Source: Methylotetracoccus oryzae (GTDB lineage: Bacteria > Pseudomonadota > Gammaproteobacteria > Methylococcales > Methylococcaceae). Taken from it: a DNA stretch of 64,000 nucleotides. Shown here in pieces: positions 35,856-44,747 of the stretch (position 1 is the first letter of the stretch; each line of letters opens with the position of its first letter). The stretch covers positions 248,001-312,000 of the forward strand of contig NZ_SRSH01000001.1 in NCBI RefSeq assembly GCF_006175985.1. The letters are read 5' to 3'. The position numbers and the translations under genes are program-made. Under the pieces are notes generated by a model that searched no databases, had not been told where the DNA came from, and saw only the letters and a program-made list of their open reading frames with translations.

Positions 35856-36602
35856 CTAGACGGCATAGGCCTTGCGGTAGTAGGGCCAGGTTTCCACATG
35901 CAGATACCGCCGTATCGGAGATTTGATCACCGAAACGCACAGCGCGATCGAGAACAGACACCAAACCGCCGCGTATTCGTTCGGATCGCGGGTCAGTATG
36001 TCCGAAATCAGCGGCCCTACTAGATAATGGAATCCCACGAAGCGCCAGGAACCATAGAGGATCGGCATCCAGAACGCCGTCACGATGTACGTCACGCCGT
36101 GCAACCCGTAGCGGAAACCGATCGCATTTTCGGGCGAGTCCGACAGCAGGCCGTTCAGCGGTAACTGCCACGCGATATGCCAATCTCCCGACACCGAGCA
36201 GGCCTGCGTGCCGCAGAAGCCCTCCCAGCCGACGATGCAGTTACCCGCCCAGGCCATCGGATACATCTTGACGAGCATGGCGAGGGCGCCGACCGCGCAG
36301 ATCGAGTAGACAATGGTGCTGATGCGCTGTTTGACCTCCTGCGGAATGAAATACATCGCCACCATGTTCACGAAGAAGGGCTGGAAAGCGATGTGGATAT
36401 AGCCGAACAAGGTCAGTATCTGGTTCGGAGGCGCATCGCACTGATCGATGTAGACGTACGTTGCGGCCTGCAGCAATTCCATGCAGGCGAAGTACGTCAG
36501 CGGGATCCACAGTTCCTTGGACTCGCCCTTGTACGCGACATAGGTCGCGGTTCCGAAGCCGATCGTGGCGAGGACCGCCGACGCTTCTCCACTCCAACAC
36601 AT
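35856..36602 (-). CDS. DUF5765-like multipass membrane protein
   Basis: A 248-residue protein with about seven hydrophobic helices. It opens CWSGEASAVLATIGFGTATYVAYKG; further blocks are WIPLTYFACMELLQAATYVYIDQCD, YIHIAFQPFFVNMVAMYF and FWMPILYGSWRFVGFHYLVGPLISD. Several cysteines (CWSG, DQCD, GNCIVG, CGTQACSV) lie at or outside the membrane. This resembles the DUF5765 family, of unknown function. It is separated from the crt operon by a strong hairpin but read in the same direction. Confidence 0.72.
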   Translation of the reverse strand: MCWSGEASAVLATIGFGTATYVAYKGESKELWIPLTYFACMELLQAATYVYIDQCDAPPNQILTLFGYIHIAFQPFFVNMVAMYFIPQEVKQRISTIVYSICAVGALAMLVKMYPMAWAGNCIVGWEGFCGTQACSVSGDWHIAWQLPLNGLLSDSPENAIGFRYGLHGVTYIVTAFWMPILYGSWRFVGFHYLVGPLISDILTRDPNEYAAVWCLFSIALCVSVIKSPIRRYLHVETWPYYRKAYAV

Positions 36603-36720
36603 ACCGTTTCCTCCCGAGAATGCTTGATATCTAGGTATTCGTGATTATTTCTGACGCAGACGGGCGCCGGGCAAGGATAACACCAGGCCTCCCGCCCTTG
36701 CCGAACGCCGCCGACGGTGA

Positions 36721-38406
36721 TCAACCGACATCGAACGTCCGATAAGTCTTCATGCCTCCGGACAGGATCTTCACCTTTAGACCGTGCTGCATCAGCGCCC
36801 GCAACCCGAAGTAGGCCCGCTGCCCGACCCCGCAGACCAGCCAACATTCGCGATCGCGCGGCAGTTCCACAAGGCGCTCACGCAACTCCTCCAGCGGCAG
36901 GTTTACGGCCCCCGGTACGTGTTCCTGCGCAAATTCATCGCGACTGCGAACGTCGACCACCAGGGCTGAGGTGCCCGGCAGATCCTCCCAGCGCGCAAGC
37001 GGCAGATCGCCCCGAACATGGTTGGCGGCGATCATGCCGGCGATGTTGACGGGGTCCTTGGCCCCACCGTACTGAGGCGCGTAGCACAACTCGGCCTCTT
37101 CGAGATCGAACACGGTACCGCCCATCTGCAGGGCCATGGCGATCACATCGATGCGCCGGGCGACATCGGCTTCGCCGACGGCCTGAGCACCCAACAACCG
37201 GCCGTCGGTCGGCGCGAACAAGAGCTTCAGGTGAATGGGCTTGGCGTCCGGAAAATACGAGGCGTGATTGCCGGGGTGCAGGTAGACCTTCTGGTAATCG
37301 GTCTGCCCGGCAGCCAGCAAGGCTTTCTCGGTCGCGCCGGTCGCAGCCACCGTGAGACCGAACGCACCGCAAACGGCCGTGCCTTGAATGCCGCGAAAAC
37401 GCATCGGCGAGCGCTTCAGGCAATCAGGATCGCCGAGCCCTCGCAGCACCGACGATGCCGCGATGCGTCCCTGCCGGTTCGCCGGCCCCGCCAGCGGTAC
37501 CGGCTGGTTGACCCCGGTGACGATGTCCGGACTGCCGACGACGTCCCCCACCGCCCAGATGTGCGCATCGCTGGTTTGCATAAACTCGTCGACGACGATC
37601 TCGCCCCGCTCGCCGAGCCGCAGCCCAGCCTCGGCGGCCAGCGTCGACGCTGGCCGGACGCCGATACCCAGGATGGCCAGGTCGGTCGCAATGGCCTCGC
37701 CCGCCGATGTCTCGACCCGCAGGCCACCGTTCGGCGCTTCGATAAAGGCGCTGACGCTCTGTCCCAACAGCAGCCGCACCCCTTGCTGCTCAAGGCGCTC
37801 CGCCACGTACACCGCCATCTCGGCGTCGAGCACCGGCAGGATCTGCGGTGCCAGCTCGACGAGCGTCACCTGAAGCCCGCGATGAACGAGATTCTCTGCC
37901 ATCTCGAGGCCGATCATCCCGCCGCCCACCACGACCGCGCGCTGTGCGCTCTCGACCGCGGCACGTATCTTCCGGCTGTCGGGGATGGTTCTGAGCACAT
38001 GGACACCGGGCAGGTCGATACCGGGCAGCGGCGGCCGAATCGCCTGAGCTCCGGTCGACAGAACCAGTGCATCGTAAGCCTCTTCGCGCCGGGCACCGGT
38101 GCGCAGATCCCGCACCTCGATCACGCGGCGCAGCGGATCGACATGCGTCACCTCATGCTCGAGATGCACAGCGATGTTGAAGCGGTCCCGGAACAGCTCG
38201 GGCGTCGCGATCAGCAGCTTTTCCTCGGCCTTGATCACGTTGCCGACATAGTACGGCAGGCCGCAGTTCGCGAAGGAAACGTAAGGCCCCTTGTCGTAGA
38301 TGACGATCTCGCACCGCTCGCAAAGCCGCCGCGCGCGGGTCGCACAGGACGCGCCTCCGGCTACTCCGCCGACGATCAGGATACGCTTCCTCGTTGAGCT
38401 AGCCAT
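36721..38406 (-). CDS. CoA-disulfide reductase/rhodanese fusion (CoADR-RHD)
   Basis: A 561-residue FAD enzyme. It starts ILIVGGVAGGASCATRARRL and has the single redox cysteine C48 in SFANCGLPYYVG, the CoADR signature rather than a CxxxxC disulfide. A second dinucleotide site is VVVGGGMIGLEMAENL; the dimerisation domain follows. Residues about 460-561 form a rhodanese domain with active-site C525 in WLVCGVGQRAYF. Fusions of this type reduce CoA disulfide or persulfide and may act on polysulfide. The ATG at 38406 has GGAGAAG upstream. Confidence 0.9.
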   Translation of the reverse strand: MASSTRKRILIVGGVAGGASCATRARRLCERCEIVIYDKGPYVSFANCGLPYYVGNVIKAEEKLLIATPELFRDRFNIAVHLEHEVTHVDPLRRVIEVRDLRTGARREEAYDALVLSTGAQAIRPPLPGIDLPGVHVLRTIPDSRKIRAAVESAQRAVVVGGGMIGLEMAENLVHRGLQVTLVELAPQILPVLDAEMAVYVAERLEQQGVRLLLGQSVSAFIEAPNGGLRVETSAGEAIATDLAILGIGVRPASTLAAEAGLRLGERGEIVVDEFMQTSDAHIWAVGDVVGSPDIVTGVNQPVPLAGPANRQGRIAASSVLRGLGDPDCLKRSPMRFRGIQGTAVCGAFGLTVAATGATEKALLAAGQTDYQKVYLHPGNHASYFPDAKPIHLKLLFAPTDGRLLGAQAVGEADVARRIDVIAMALQMGGTVFDLEEAELCYAPQYGGAKDPVNIAGMIAANHVRGDLPLARWEDLPGTSALVVDVRSRDEFAQEHVPGAVNLPLEELRERLVELPRDRECWLVCGVGQRAYFGLRALMQHGLKVKILSGGMKTYRTFDVG

Positions 38407-38469
38407 GACTTCTCCGTGAACTCGTGTTGACTGCCGCCGCAAAGATGCTGGGACCAACGCCGGCCGCAC

Positions 38470-39300
38470 CTAATGCGGCAGCGCGATCGCGGCAGCGGGA
38501 CCCGGGTGCGCCGAGCCGCCATCCCGTTCCAGATCGTGCACCAGCGACTGCGCCGTCAGAATGAGGGCCACGCCGGCCGCGATGAACACGATCTGCTGCA
38601 CGGTTTCGATTCCGCGCGTCTTGCGGTGCAGCGAGGGTATCAGGTCGGCCACGGCGACGTAGATGAAACTCGATGCGGCGATGGCCAGAAAGTACGGCAG
38701 GCTGTCGTGCATCGATTCGAGGCCGAGGTACGCCAGCACCCCACCCACCACCGCGCCGAGGCTGGACAGGAGGTTGTACATGAAGGCCCTGGCCGGCGGA
38801 TAGCCGCTTTGCAGCAGAATTGCAAAATCGCCGACTTCCTGCGGTATCTCGTGGGCCGCCACGGCCAGACTGGTCACGACGCCGAGTTGGATGTCGACGA
38901 GGAAGGCCGCGCCGATCAGGACGCCATCCACCAGATTGTGGATGCCGTCCCCGAGCACGATCAAGGTACCGGCCGGCTGATGGAAGTGCGCTTCCGAATG
39001 CACGTGGCACTCGCTGGCATGACAATGACGCCAGATCAGGAGTTTCTCCAGCAGGAAAAAGCCCATCAACCCGGCCAGCACCGTCGCGAACAGCCCGCCC
39101 ACGCGCTCCGGTCCCACCTTCTCGACTGCATCGGGCAATAGGTCCAGCAGGGCCACGGTCAGCAATGCACCGAGCGCGAAACTGACGCCGTGCGGCACGA
39201 TGTCGGGATGACGGTGATGGGGGATCAGCAGCAGCATCGATGCCGCCGCAACGCTCAGCACCCCGCCTAGCAGCGTAAAGGCCACGATCCAGATCAGCAT
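38470..39300 (-). CDS. ZIP-family metal transporter
   Basis: A 276-residue membrane protein with about eight helices. The metal-site motifs of helices 4 and 5 are LIVLGDGIHNLVDGVLIGAAF and LAVAAHEIPQEVGDFAILLQSGY. Between helices 3 and 4 is a histidine-rich loop (HCHASECHVHSEAHFH) that probably binds Zn2+. ZIP proteins usually import divalent metal into the cytoplasm. 39300 was chosen over 39318 because the hydrophobic helix begins at once. It lies 63 bp upstream of the CoADR-RHD gene and 34 bp after pgeF. Confidence 0.92.
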   Translation of the reverse strand: MLIWIVAFTLLGGVLSVAAASMLLLIPHHRHPDIVPHGVSFALGALLTVALLDLLPDAVEKVGPERVGGLFATVLAGLMGFFLLEKLLIWRHCHASECHVHSEAHFHQPAGTLIVLGDGIHNLVDGVLIGAAFLVDIQLGVVTSLAVAAHEIPQEVGDFAILLQSGYPPARAFMYNLLSSLGAVVGGVLAYLGLESMHDSLPYFLAIAASSFIYVAVADLIPSLHRKTRGIETVQQIVFIAAGVALILTAQSLVHDLERDGGSAHPGPAAAIALPH

Positions 39301-39334
39301 CCCGCCACCGCCCCGCATGCGGGAATGCGCTGCC

Positions 39335-40057
39335 CTACACGCGCCATATCAGCGTCGCCATACGCCCCGTGATGCCATCCCGCCGGTACGAAAAGAAGCG
39401 GTCCGGATCGCTGTACGTGCAGTGCCCGCCGCCAAAGCAGTCGTCAACGCCGACGGTGTGCAGCTGCCGGCGGGCGATCGCGTAGATGTCGGCCAACCAC
39501 TTGCCGTCACCAACGGCACGGAAAGCACCAGCCAGCTCCGCATCGCCGGCCAGAAAGGTATCGCGCACCTCGTTGCCAACCTCAAAGGCCTCCGGCCCGA
39601 TGGCCGGCCCGAGCCACGCGATCAGGCGGCGTGTCCCCATTGCGGTGACGGTCGTTTCCAGGATGCCGGCCGCCAGACTCCGCCATCCGCCATGCACCGC
39701 CGCGACGCACTGCCCGTCGACGGAACACAGCAGCACCGGGAGACAGTCGGCCGTCATGACCGCACAGACCGGCCCAATGGCCGAGGTGAACGCCCCATCC
39801 GCTTCCGACCCCGTGGCGCCTTCCGCATCGACCACGCGGGAACCGTGCACCTGCCGGAGCCAGACCGGCTCCGAGGGCAGGGCCAGTGCCTCGCGCACCC
39901 GCTGGCGATTGCGCTGCACGACGTCGGCGGCGTCGCCGACGTGATCGCCCAGATTGAGTGCCGCGTAGGAACCCTGGCTGAATCCGCCGGCCCGCAGCAG
40001 GCTGGCGGCCCGCACGCCCGGCGGCGCCGGCCATTCCGGCGTCAGCCAGAACGTCAT
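39335..40057 (-). CDS. pgeF: Purine-nucleoside phosphorylase / peptidoglycan editing factor PgeF
   Basis: A 240-residue DUF152/YfiH-family protein with the zinc-site residues in WLRQVHGSRV, MTADCLPVLL and AAVHGGWRSL, and the further block IGPEAFEVGNEVR. E. coli YfiH prevents mis-incorporation of serine into peptidoglycan, and homologues have adenosine deaminase/phosphorylase activity. The ATG at 40057 has GGGAGGAAG upstream and overlaps the rluD stop by 4 bp; the rluD-pgeF pair is widely conserved. Confidence 0.94.
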   Translation of the reverse strand: MTFWLTPEWPAPPGVRAASLLRAGGFSQGSYAALNLGDHVGDAADVVQRNRQRVREALALPSEPVWLRQVHGSRVVDAEGATGSEADGAFTSAIGPVCAVMTADCLPVLLCSVDGQCVAAVHGGWRSLAAGILETTVTAMGTRRLIAWLGPAIGPEAFEVGNEVRDTFLAGDAELAGAFRAVGDGKWLADIYAIARRQLHTVGVDDCFGGGHCTYSDPDRFFSYRRDGITGRMATLIWRV

Positions 40058-41013
40058 GCTTCCTCCCTCAACACGGCCAGTAGGCCACAAAGATCCGCTG
40101 GCATCGGAGCGCGCCATTCGAGCGATTCGCCGCTGGTGGGGTGCTGCAGTCCCAAGCGTTCGGCATGCAGGGCCTGACGCCGGAAGCCGCGGAGCGCAAC
40201 CGAAACCGCCTCGCTTGCGCCGGCCGGCAAGCGCAGCCGACCGTAGACCGGATCGCCGACGAGGGGATGATGCAGATGACTCATGTGGACGCGGATCTGG
40301 TGGGTGCGGCCGGTCTCCAGACTGACCCGCAGCAAGGTGTGTTGGGACAAACGTTCTTCAACCCGAAAATGCGTGACGGAGGGTTTACCCGCATGGTGTA
40401 CGGCAAAACGCTTGCGGTCGACCGGATGACGGCCGATGGGCTGATCCACGGTCCCGCCCGCGATGACCTCTCCCTGCACCAGAGCCAGGTATTGCCGCCG
40501 CGCTGTCCTGGCCTGGAGCTGCTCCACCAGCGACTTATGGGCCATCAGTGAGCGCGCAACCATCAGCAGGCCGCTGGTGTCCTTGTCGAGGCGATGCACG
40601 ATACCGCAGCGCGGCAGCTTCGCCAATTCCGGCATCGCGTGCAGCAGTGCGTTCAACAACGTGCCACGACTATGGCCGGCTGCCGGATGGACAACAAGTC
40701 CGGCCGGTTTGTCAATAATGACAAGATCGGCATCCTGATGGACGATACGCAGCGGGAGATCTTCGGCGACATCGCCCACGGTCTCCTCGAGGTCCGCCCG
40801 CAGGGCCACGACTTCGCCACCGACGATGCGCTGCCGCGGCGCCACCTGCGCGCCATCCAGCAGCGCACACCCGTTGCGGATCCAGCTCTGGAGCCGGCTC
40901 CGTGAGTACGCGGGAAATAGCTCGGTCAATGCCTGATCGAAACGCAGGCCAGCCAGATGATCCGGAATCGCTACGACCTGGTCCGACCCTGGCGGCGCTG
41001 AAGCATCAGTCAT
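40054..41013 (-). CDS. rluD: 23S rRNA pseudouridine synthase RluD
   Basis: A 319-residue enzyme that makes pseudouridines 1911, 1915 and 1917 in helix 69 of 23S rRNA. An N-terminal S4 domain (about residues 20-75, LRFDQALTELFPAYSRSRLQSWI) is followed by the catalytic domain with D143 in VHRLDKDTSGLLM. IIDKPAGLVVHPAAGH and GRTHQIRVHMSHLHHPLVGDPVYG are also typical. It is divergent from bamD with 47 bp between starts, a conserved gammaproteobacterial pair. Confidence 0.96.
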   Translation of the reverse strand: MTDASAPPGSDQVVAIPDHLAGLRFDQALTELFPAYSRSRLQSWIRNGCALLDGAQVAPRQRIVGGEVVALRADLEETVGDVAEDLPLRIVHQDADLVIIDKPAGLVVHPAAGHSRGTLLNALLHAMPELAKLPRCGIVHRLDKDTSGLLMVARSLMAHKSLVEQLQARTARRQYLALVQGEVIAGGTVDQPIGRHPVDRKRFAVHHAGKPSVTHFRVEERLSQHTLLRVSLETGRTHQIRVHMSHLHHPLVGDPVYGRLRLPAGASEAVSVALRGFRRQALHAERLGLQHPTSGESLEWRAPMPADLCGLLAVLREEA

Positions 41014-41060
41014 GATTGTCGGTATAATCCCGAATCCCGGTCCAGAACGACTTTTCCCGC

Positions 41061-41954
41061 ATGGTTTCCTCGCGTTCACGATCCAGGATCGCCGACTACT
41101 TGAGGCACCTGGGTATGCTGCTGCTGTTCGCTTCACTGTCCGCGTGTTCGGTCACCAAGGACTTCTCGTCCCTGACGAACATCTTCTCGGGCGACGACAG
41201 CGAGGAGCCGCAGGACGAATTCTCGGCTTACACGGAAGAACAGTTCGCCGAGGAAGCCAAGATTGCTCTCGATGAAGAACGGTGGACCAAGGCCATCCAA
41301 TTATACGAGAAACTGGAAGCACGTTACCCATTCGGTCCGTATACCACGCAAGCACAGATCAACATCGCCTACGCCTACTACAAGAACAACGAGCCCGACT
41401 CCGCGCTCGCCGCTGTCGACCGGTTCATCAAGCTGAACCCGGCGCATCCCAATGTCGACTATGCGTACTACCTGAAAGGCCTGATCAACTACAACCGTGG
41501 CCTGACCTTCGTCGATCGCTTCGTACCGACCGATCCGTCCCAGCGCGACCCCGGCGCCGCGCGACTCGCCTTTCGCGACTTCGAGGAGCTGGTCAACAAG
41601 TTTCCCAACAGCCGCTATGCGGAAGACTCACGGAAACGCATCACCGCATTGCGCAACAATCTCGCCATGTATGAATTGCATGTGGCCGAATACTATATGC
41701 GCCGCGGCGCCTACCTCGCCGCATCGCGCCGCGGCGCGGAAATCCTGCGCAACTACCAGCGCACGCCTGCAGTGCCCGAAGCGCTCCAAATCATGGAAGC
41801 GGCCTACCGGAAACTGGAGATGGACGATCTCGCTGACGACATCAGCCGGGTCTACGCCTTCAACTACGCCAACGGCGTCCCCACCGAGGCCGAGGGCCTC
41901 GAATACGAACCGGCGCTCGCCGAACGAGTGATGCGGACACTGGGCTTCGAATGA
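41061..41954 (+). CDS. bamD: Outer membrane assembly lipoprotein BamD
   Basis: A 297-residue lipoprotein of the BAM complex, which folds outer membrane proteins. The signal ends with the lipobox L26-S-A-C29. TPR-type repeats follow: KIALDEERWTKAIQLYEKLEARYPFGPY, ALAAVDRFIKLNPAHPNVDYAYYLKGL, ARLAFRDFEELVNKFPNSRYAEDSRKRI. These are the diagnostic ComL/YfiO blocks. It is the divergent partner of rluD and is one of two BAM lipoproteins in the window (with BamB). Confidence 0.96.
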   Translation: MVSSRSRSRIADYLRHLGMLLLFASLSACSVTKDFSSLTNIFSGDDSEEPQDEFSAYTEEQFAEEAKIALDEERWTKAIQLYEKLEARYPFGPYTTQAQINIAYAYYKNNEPDSALAAVDRFIKLNPAHPNVDYAYYLKGLINYNRGLTFVDRFVPTDPSQRDPGAARLAFRDFEELVNKFPNSRYAEDSRKRITALRNNLAMYELHVAEYYMRRGAYLAASRRGAEILRNYQRTPAVPEALQIMEAAYRKLEMDDLADDISRVYAFNYANGVPTEAEGLEYEPALAERVMRTLGFE

Positions 41955-42388
41955 GGCCAACGTCCGGGTCGTTCGCGCCTTGCGCACCCGGGGCCGCTCT
42001 CGCTCCATAATCGACCGCGCCAAACAGTAGGAGAGCGCTCCACCCGCCGCCCAATGGGCCAGCGCCCAACGAGAGCCAGCAACCCTACCGACAAGGTCCG
42101 GAGGGCGCCCTCGACACGCAGCAGGGCAAGAGCACAGGGCGGCCGGGCCCCGCCTTGCCCGGTCCGGGTCGCTGCCGGGCAGTGCGATCAGCGAACCGCT
42201 ACTCGGGTCACGCGGCCGCAAGGCCGGACGAGCGCATCGCTCACCACTTATCACGGGAGGCGCGGCGAAGCCGCTCAGAGCGCGCTAAATGGCCCCGTCC
42301 GGCATCTACACCGATCTTTCTGGCGGGGGATGAGCTTCCGCCGGATCTCCGTCCGCCACGATTAGGAATCTGGAGCAGAAAACGGTTC
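41955..42388. other. GC-rich intergenic region with hairpins
   Basis: 434 bp without a supported gene. Hairpins are visible: GGCC-GCAA-GGCC (42214-42225, a GNRA-type tetraloop if transcribed) and GCGGC-GAA-GCCGC (42262-42274), plus a run of GGGC/GCCC repeats at about 42140-42180. It was compared by memory with RNase P RNA, 6S RNA and 4.5S RNA, and none fits. It could be a leader for the kinase gene or an unknown structured RNA. Confidence 0.4.
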
Positions 42389-43312
42389 ATGGCCAAGTCG
42401 TCTTCCCCTGCTACACTCGACGTCCTCTGCGTCGGGCACGCCTCCTTCGATCTGGTACTCAGCGTGCCGCACCACCCGGATGCGGACGAAAAGCTCTTTG
42501 CGGATAGCCTGCTTGGCTGCGGCGGTGGGCCGGCCGCGAACGCTGCTGTCACGGCGGCCCGCCTGGGTTCACGCGCGGCCTTTGCCGGCTATCTCGGACA
42601 AGATCTTTACGGCTCCACGCATCTCGAGGAACTGCAGCACGCGCGTGTGGACACGCGGCTCGTGGTCCGCGGCAGCAGCCCGACACCGCTCTCGGTGGTT
42701 CTCGTGAAGCCGGACGGGCGTCGTGCCCTGGTCAACTACAAGGGCGGAACGGAGGCGCTCCGGGCTGATGCGATCGACTTTTCGCCTCTGGCACCCAGGG
42801 TCGTGCTGTTCGACGGCCACGAGCCCGACATCTCGACCCCACTGGCCACCGATATCCGGCGCGCCGGCTCGGCCATCACCGTGCTCGATGCCGGGTCGCT
42901 ACATCGGGGAACGCAGGCGTTGATGGGACACGTCGACCACCTGGTCTGCTCCGAAAAATTTGCGGCGCAGTGGTTGCAGAAGGACGACCCAGCAGAGGCC
43001 CTCGGCCGGCTCGCGCAGGTCGCACCGGCGGTGGTCATCACGCTGGGGGAACGCGGCTTGATCTGGCGCATCGGCGGGGAGCAGGGCACGCTGACCGCGT
43101 TTGAGATACACGCGGTTGACACGACCGGTGCGGGCGATACCTTCCACGGGGCATTCGCCGCCGGCCTGGCAGCGGGGCTCCCGTGGGCAGAGTTGCTGCG
43201 CCTGGCCAGTGCCGCCGGCGCGCTGTGCTGTGAGCGCCTCGGTGCCCGGCCGGCGATACCGACTCAGGCCGAGGTGTCCGCGCTGCTGTCCCGCGGCACC
43301 GCTGTCGGCTAG
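42389..43312 (+). CDS. PfkB-family carbohydrate/nucleoside kinase
   Basis: A 307-residue ribokinase-fold kinase. The N-terminal signature is LLGCGGGPAANAAVTAARLGSRAAFAGYLGQD and the C-terminal one VDTTGAGDTFHGAFAAGLAAG, which holds the catalytic Asp and the anion hole. The substrate is a sugar or nucleoside, not identifiable; several methylotroph members are annotated only as sugar kinases. The ATG at 42389 follows GGAG at a rather long distance. It converges on der with 37 bp between. Confidence 0.88.
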   Translation: MAKSSSPATLDVLCVGHASFDLVLSVPHHPDADEKLFADSLLGCGGGPAANAAVTAARLGSRAAFAGYLGQDLYGSTHLEELQHARVDTRLVVRGSSPTPLSVVLVKPDGRRALVNYKGGTEALRADAIDFSPLAPRVVLFDGHEPDISTPLATDIRRAGSAITVLDAGSLHRGTQALMGHVDHLVCSEKFAAQWLQKDDPAEALGRLAQVAPAVVITLGERGLIWRIGGEQGTLTAFEIHAVDTTGAGDTFHGAFAAGLAAGLPWAELLRLASAAGALCCERLGARPAIPTQAEVSALLSRGTAVG

Positions 43313-43349
43313 CAAACCGACCCTATCCGCATGAGCGGAATGAGCGGAC

Positions 43350-44747
43350 TCAGCGCTTTTTCTTGACGTGCCGCATCATGCGGCGACGACTGCGCACCTG
43401 TCTTTCCGTCAGTTCGTTCTTGCGGCCCTTGAACGGGTTGAGCGAACTGCGGAAATCGAGACGCACCGGTACGCTCTGCAAGTCCAGCGCGGCGCGAAAG
43501 GCGTTCATCAGGTAGCGGCGATAGGCACCGGGCAACTCGTCGGTCTGATTTCCGTGTATCACGATCGTCGGCGGGTTGTGCCCACCCATATGGGCCACCT
43601 TGAGGCGGATTCGGCGCCCCCTTACCAGTGGCGGCTGATGGTCGGCCTGGAACTCCTGCAGCAGGCGCGTCAGCAGCGAGGTCGGAAAGGCCGCGACGAC
43701 GGAACGGTGTATCAGGTCGACCGCCTCGAGCAGGTGCCCGACGCCGGTGCCGTGCAGGGCCGAGATGAAATGCTTCTCGGCGAAATCGATGAAGGGCAGC
43801 TTGACGTCGATTTGCCGTCGCACGCGTTCCCTTTGATCCCCGGTCAGACCGTCCCACTTGTTCAGTGCGATCAGCAGACCACGCCCCATCTCGACGACGA
43901 GCCCGAGCAAGTTGGCATCCTGGTCAGTGACGCCTTCGCTGGCATCGACCAGGTAGATCACCACCTCAGCCTGCTCGACGGCTTTCAGCGCCTTGATCGC
44001 GCTGAATTTCTCGATGACCTCCGAGACTCTGGCACGGCGCCGCAGACCGGCGGTGTCGATCAGCACATAGGCCTTGCCGTCCTTTTCGAATGGTACGTCG
44101 ATACTGTCTCGTGTCGTACCGGGCTGGTCGAAGACGACCACCCGCTGCTCACCGAGGATACGATTCACGAGCGTGGACTTGCCGACATTCGGACGGCCGA
44201 CGACAGCAATCCGTATACCGGGCGGGCCGGATGCCTCGGCCTCGGCGTCTGCCCGTGGTAGCAACTCGTCCAGCCGGGACTGCAATGCCTCCATCCCGGA
44301 GCCATGCGCGGCGGCGATCGGCAGTGGCTCGCCTAGCCCGAGCCCATGGAAGTCAGCCGTCACGACGTCGCTACGCAGACCATCGACCTTATTCGCGACG
44401 ACCACCAGCGGCTTGCCCATCCGGCGCAGTCGTTCGGAGAAGTACTGATCGCTGACGTTCAGGCCGGCGCGCGCATCGACCAGAAACAGGATGACATCGG
44501 CCTCCTGGAGCGCAGCATCGACCTGCCGCATGGACATCTCGTCGATGCCATCGGCCATCTCCACCATACCTCCAGTGTCGACGACCAGGAAGCGACGTTC
44601 ACCCAGTTGCGCGCGACCGTACCGTCGATCCCGGGTCAGGCCCGGGTAATCGGCGACCAAGGCATCGCGGCTGCGCGTCAGGACATTGAACAGCGTCGAC
44701 TTGCCGACATTCGGACGCCCGACCAGCGCGACAACCGGCAAGCCCAT
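43350..44747 (-). CDS. der: Ribosome-associated GTPase Der (EngA)
   Basis: A 465-residue protein with two tandem GTPase domains and a C-terminal KH-like domain. The first G1 motif is GRPNVGKS at 10-17 with DTGG and NKVD; the second GRPNVGKS is near residue 183, with DTAG and NKWD. Der is needed for maturation of the 50S subunit. It ends in the basic tail RRRMMRHVKKKR. Its start shares one base with the bamB stop, closing a conserved gene order. Confidence 0.97.
   Translation of the reverse strand: MGLPVVALVGRPNVGKSTLFNVLTRSRDALVADYPGLTRDRRYGRAQLGERRFLVVDTGGMVEMADGIDEMSMRQVDAALQEADVILFLVDARAGLNVSDQYFSERLRRMGKPLVVVANKVDGLRSDVVTADFHGLGLGEPLPIAAAHGSGMEALQSRLDELLPRADAEAEASGPPGIRIAVVGRPNVGKSTLVNRILGEQRVVVFDQPGTTRDSIDVPFEKDGKAYVLIDTAGLRRRARVSEVIEKFSAIKALKAVEQAEVVIYLVDASEGVTDQDANLLGLVVEMGRGLLIALNKWDGLTGDQRERVRRQIDVKLPFIDFAEKHFISALHGTGVGHLLEAVDLIHRSVVAAFPTSLLTRLLQEFQADHQPPLVRGRRIRLKVAHMGGHNPPTIVIHGNQTDELPGAYRRYLMNAFRAALDLQSVPVRLDFRSSLNPFKGRKNELTERQVRSRRRMMRHVKKKR

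Noticed and set aside
41955-42388. RNase P RNA, 6S RNA or 4.5S RNA
   Set aside because: The conserved core sequences remembered for these RNAs were not found on either strand.
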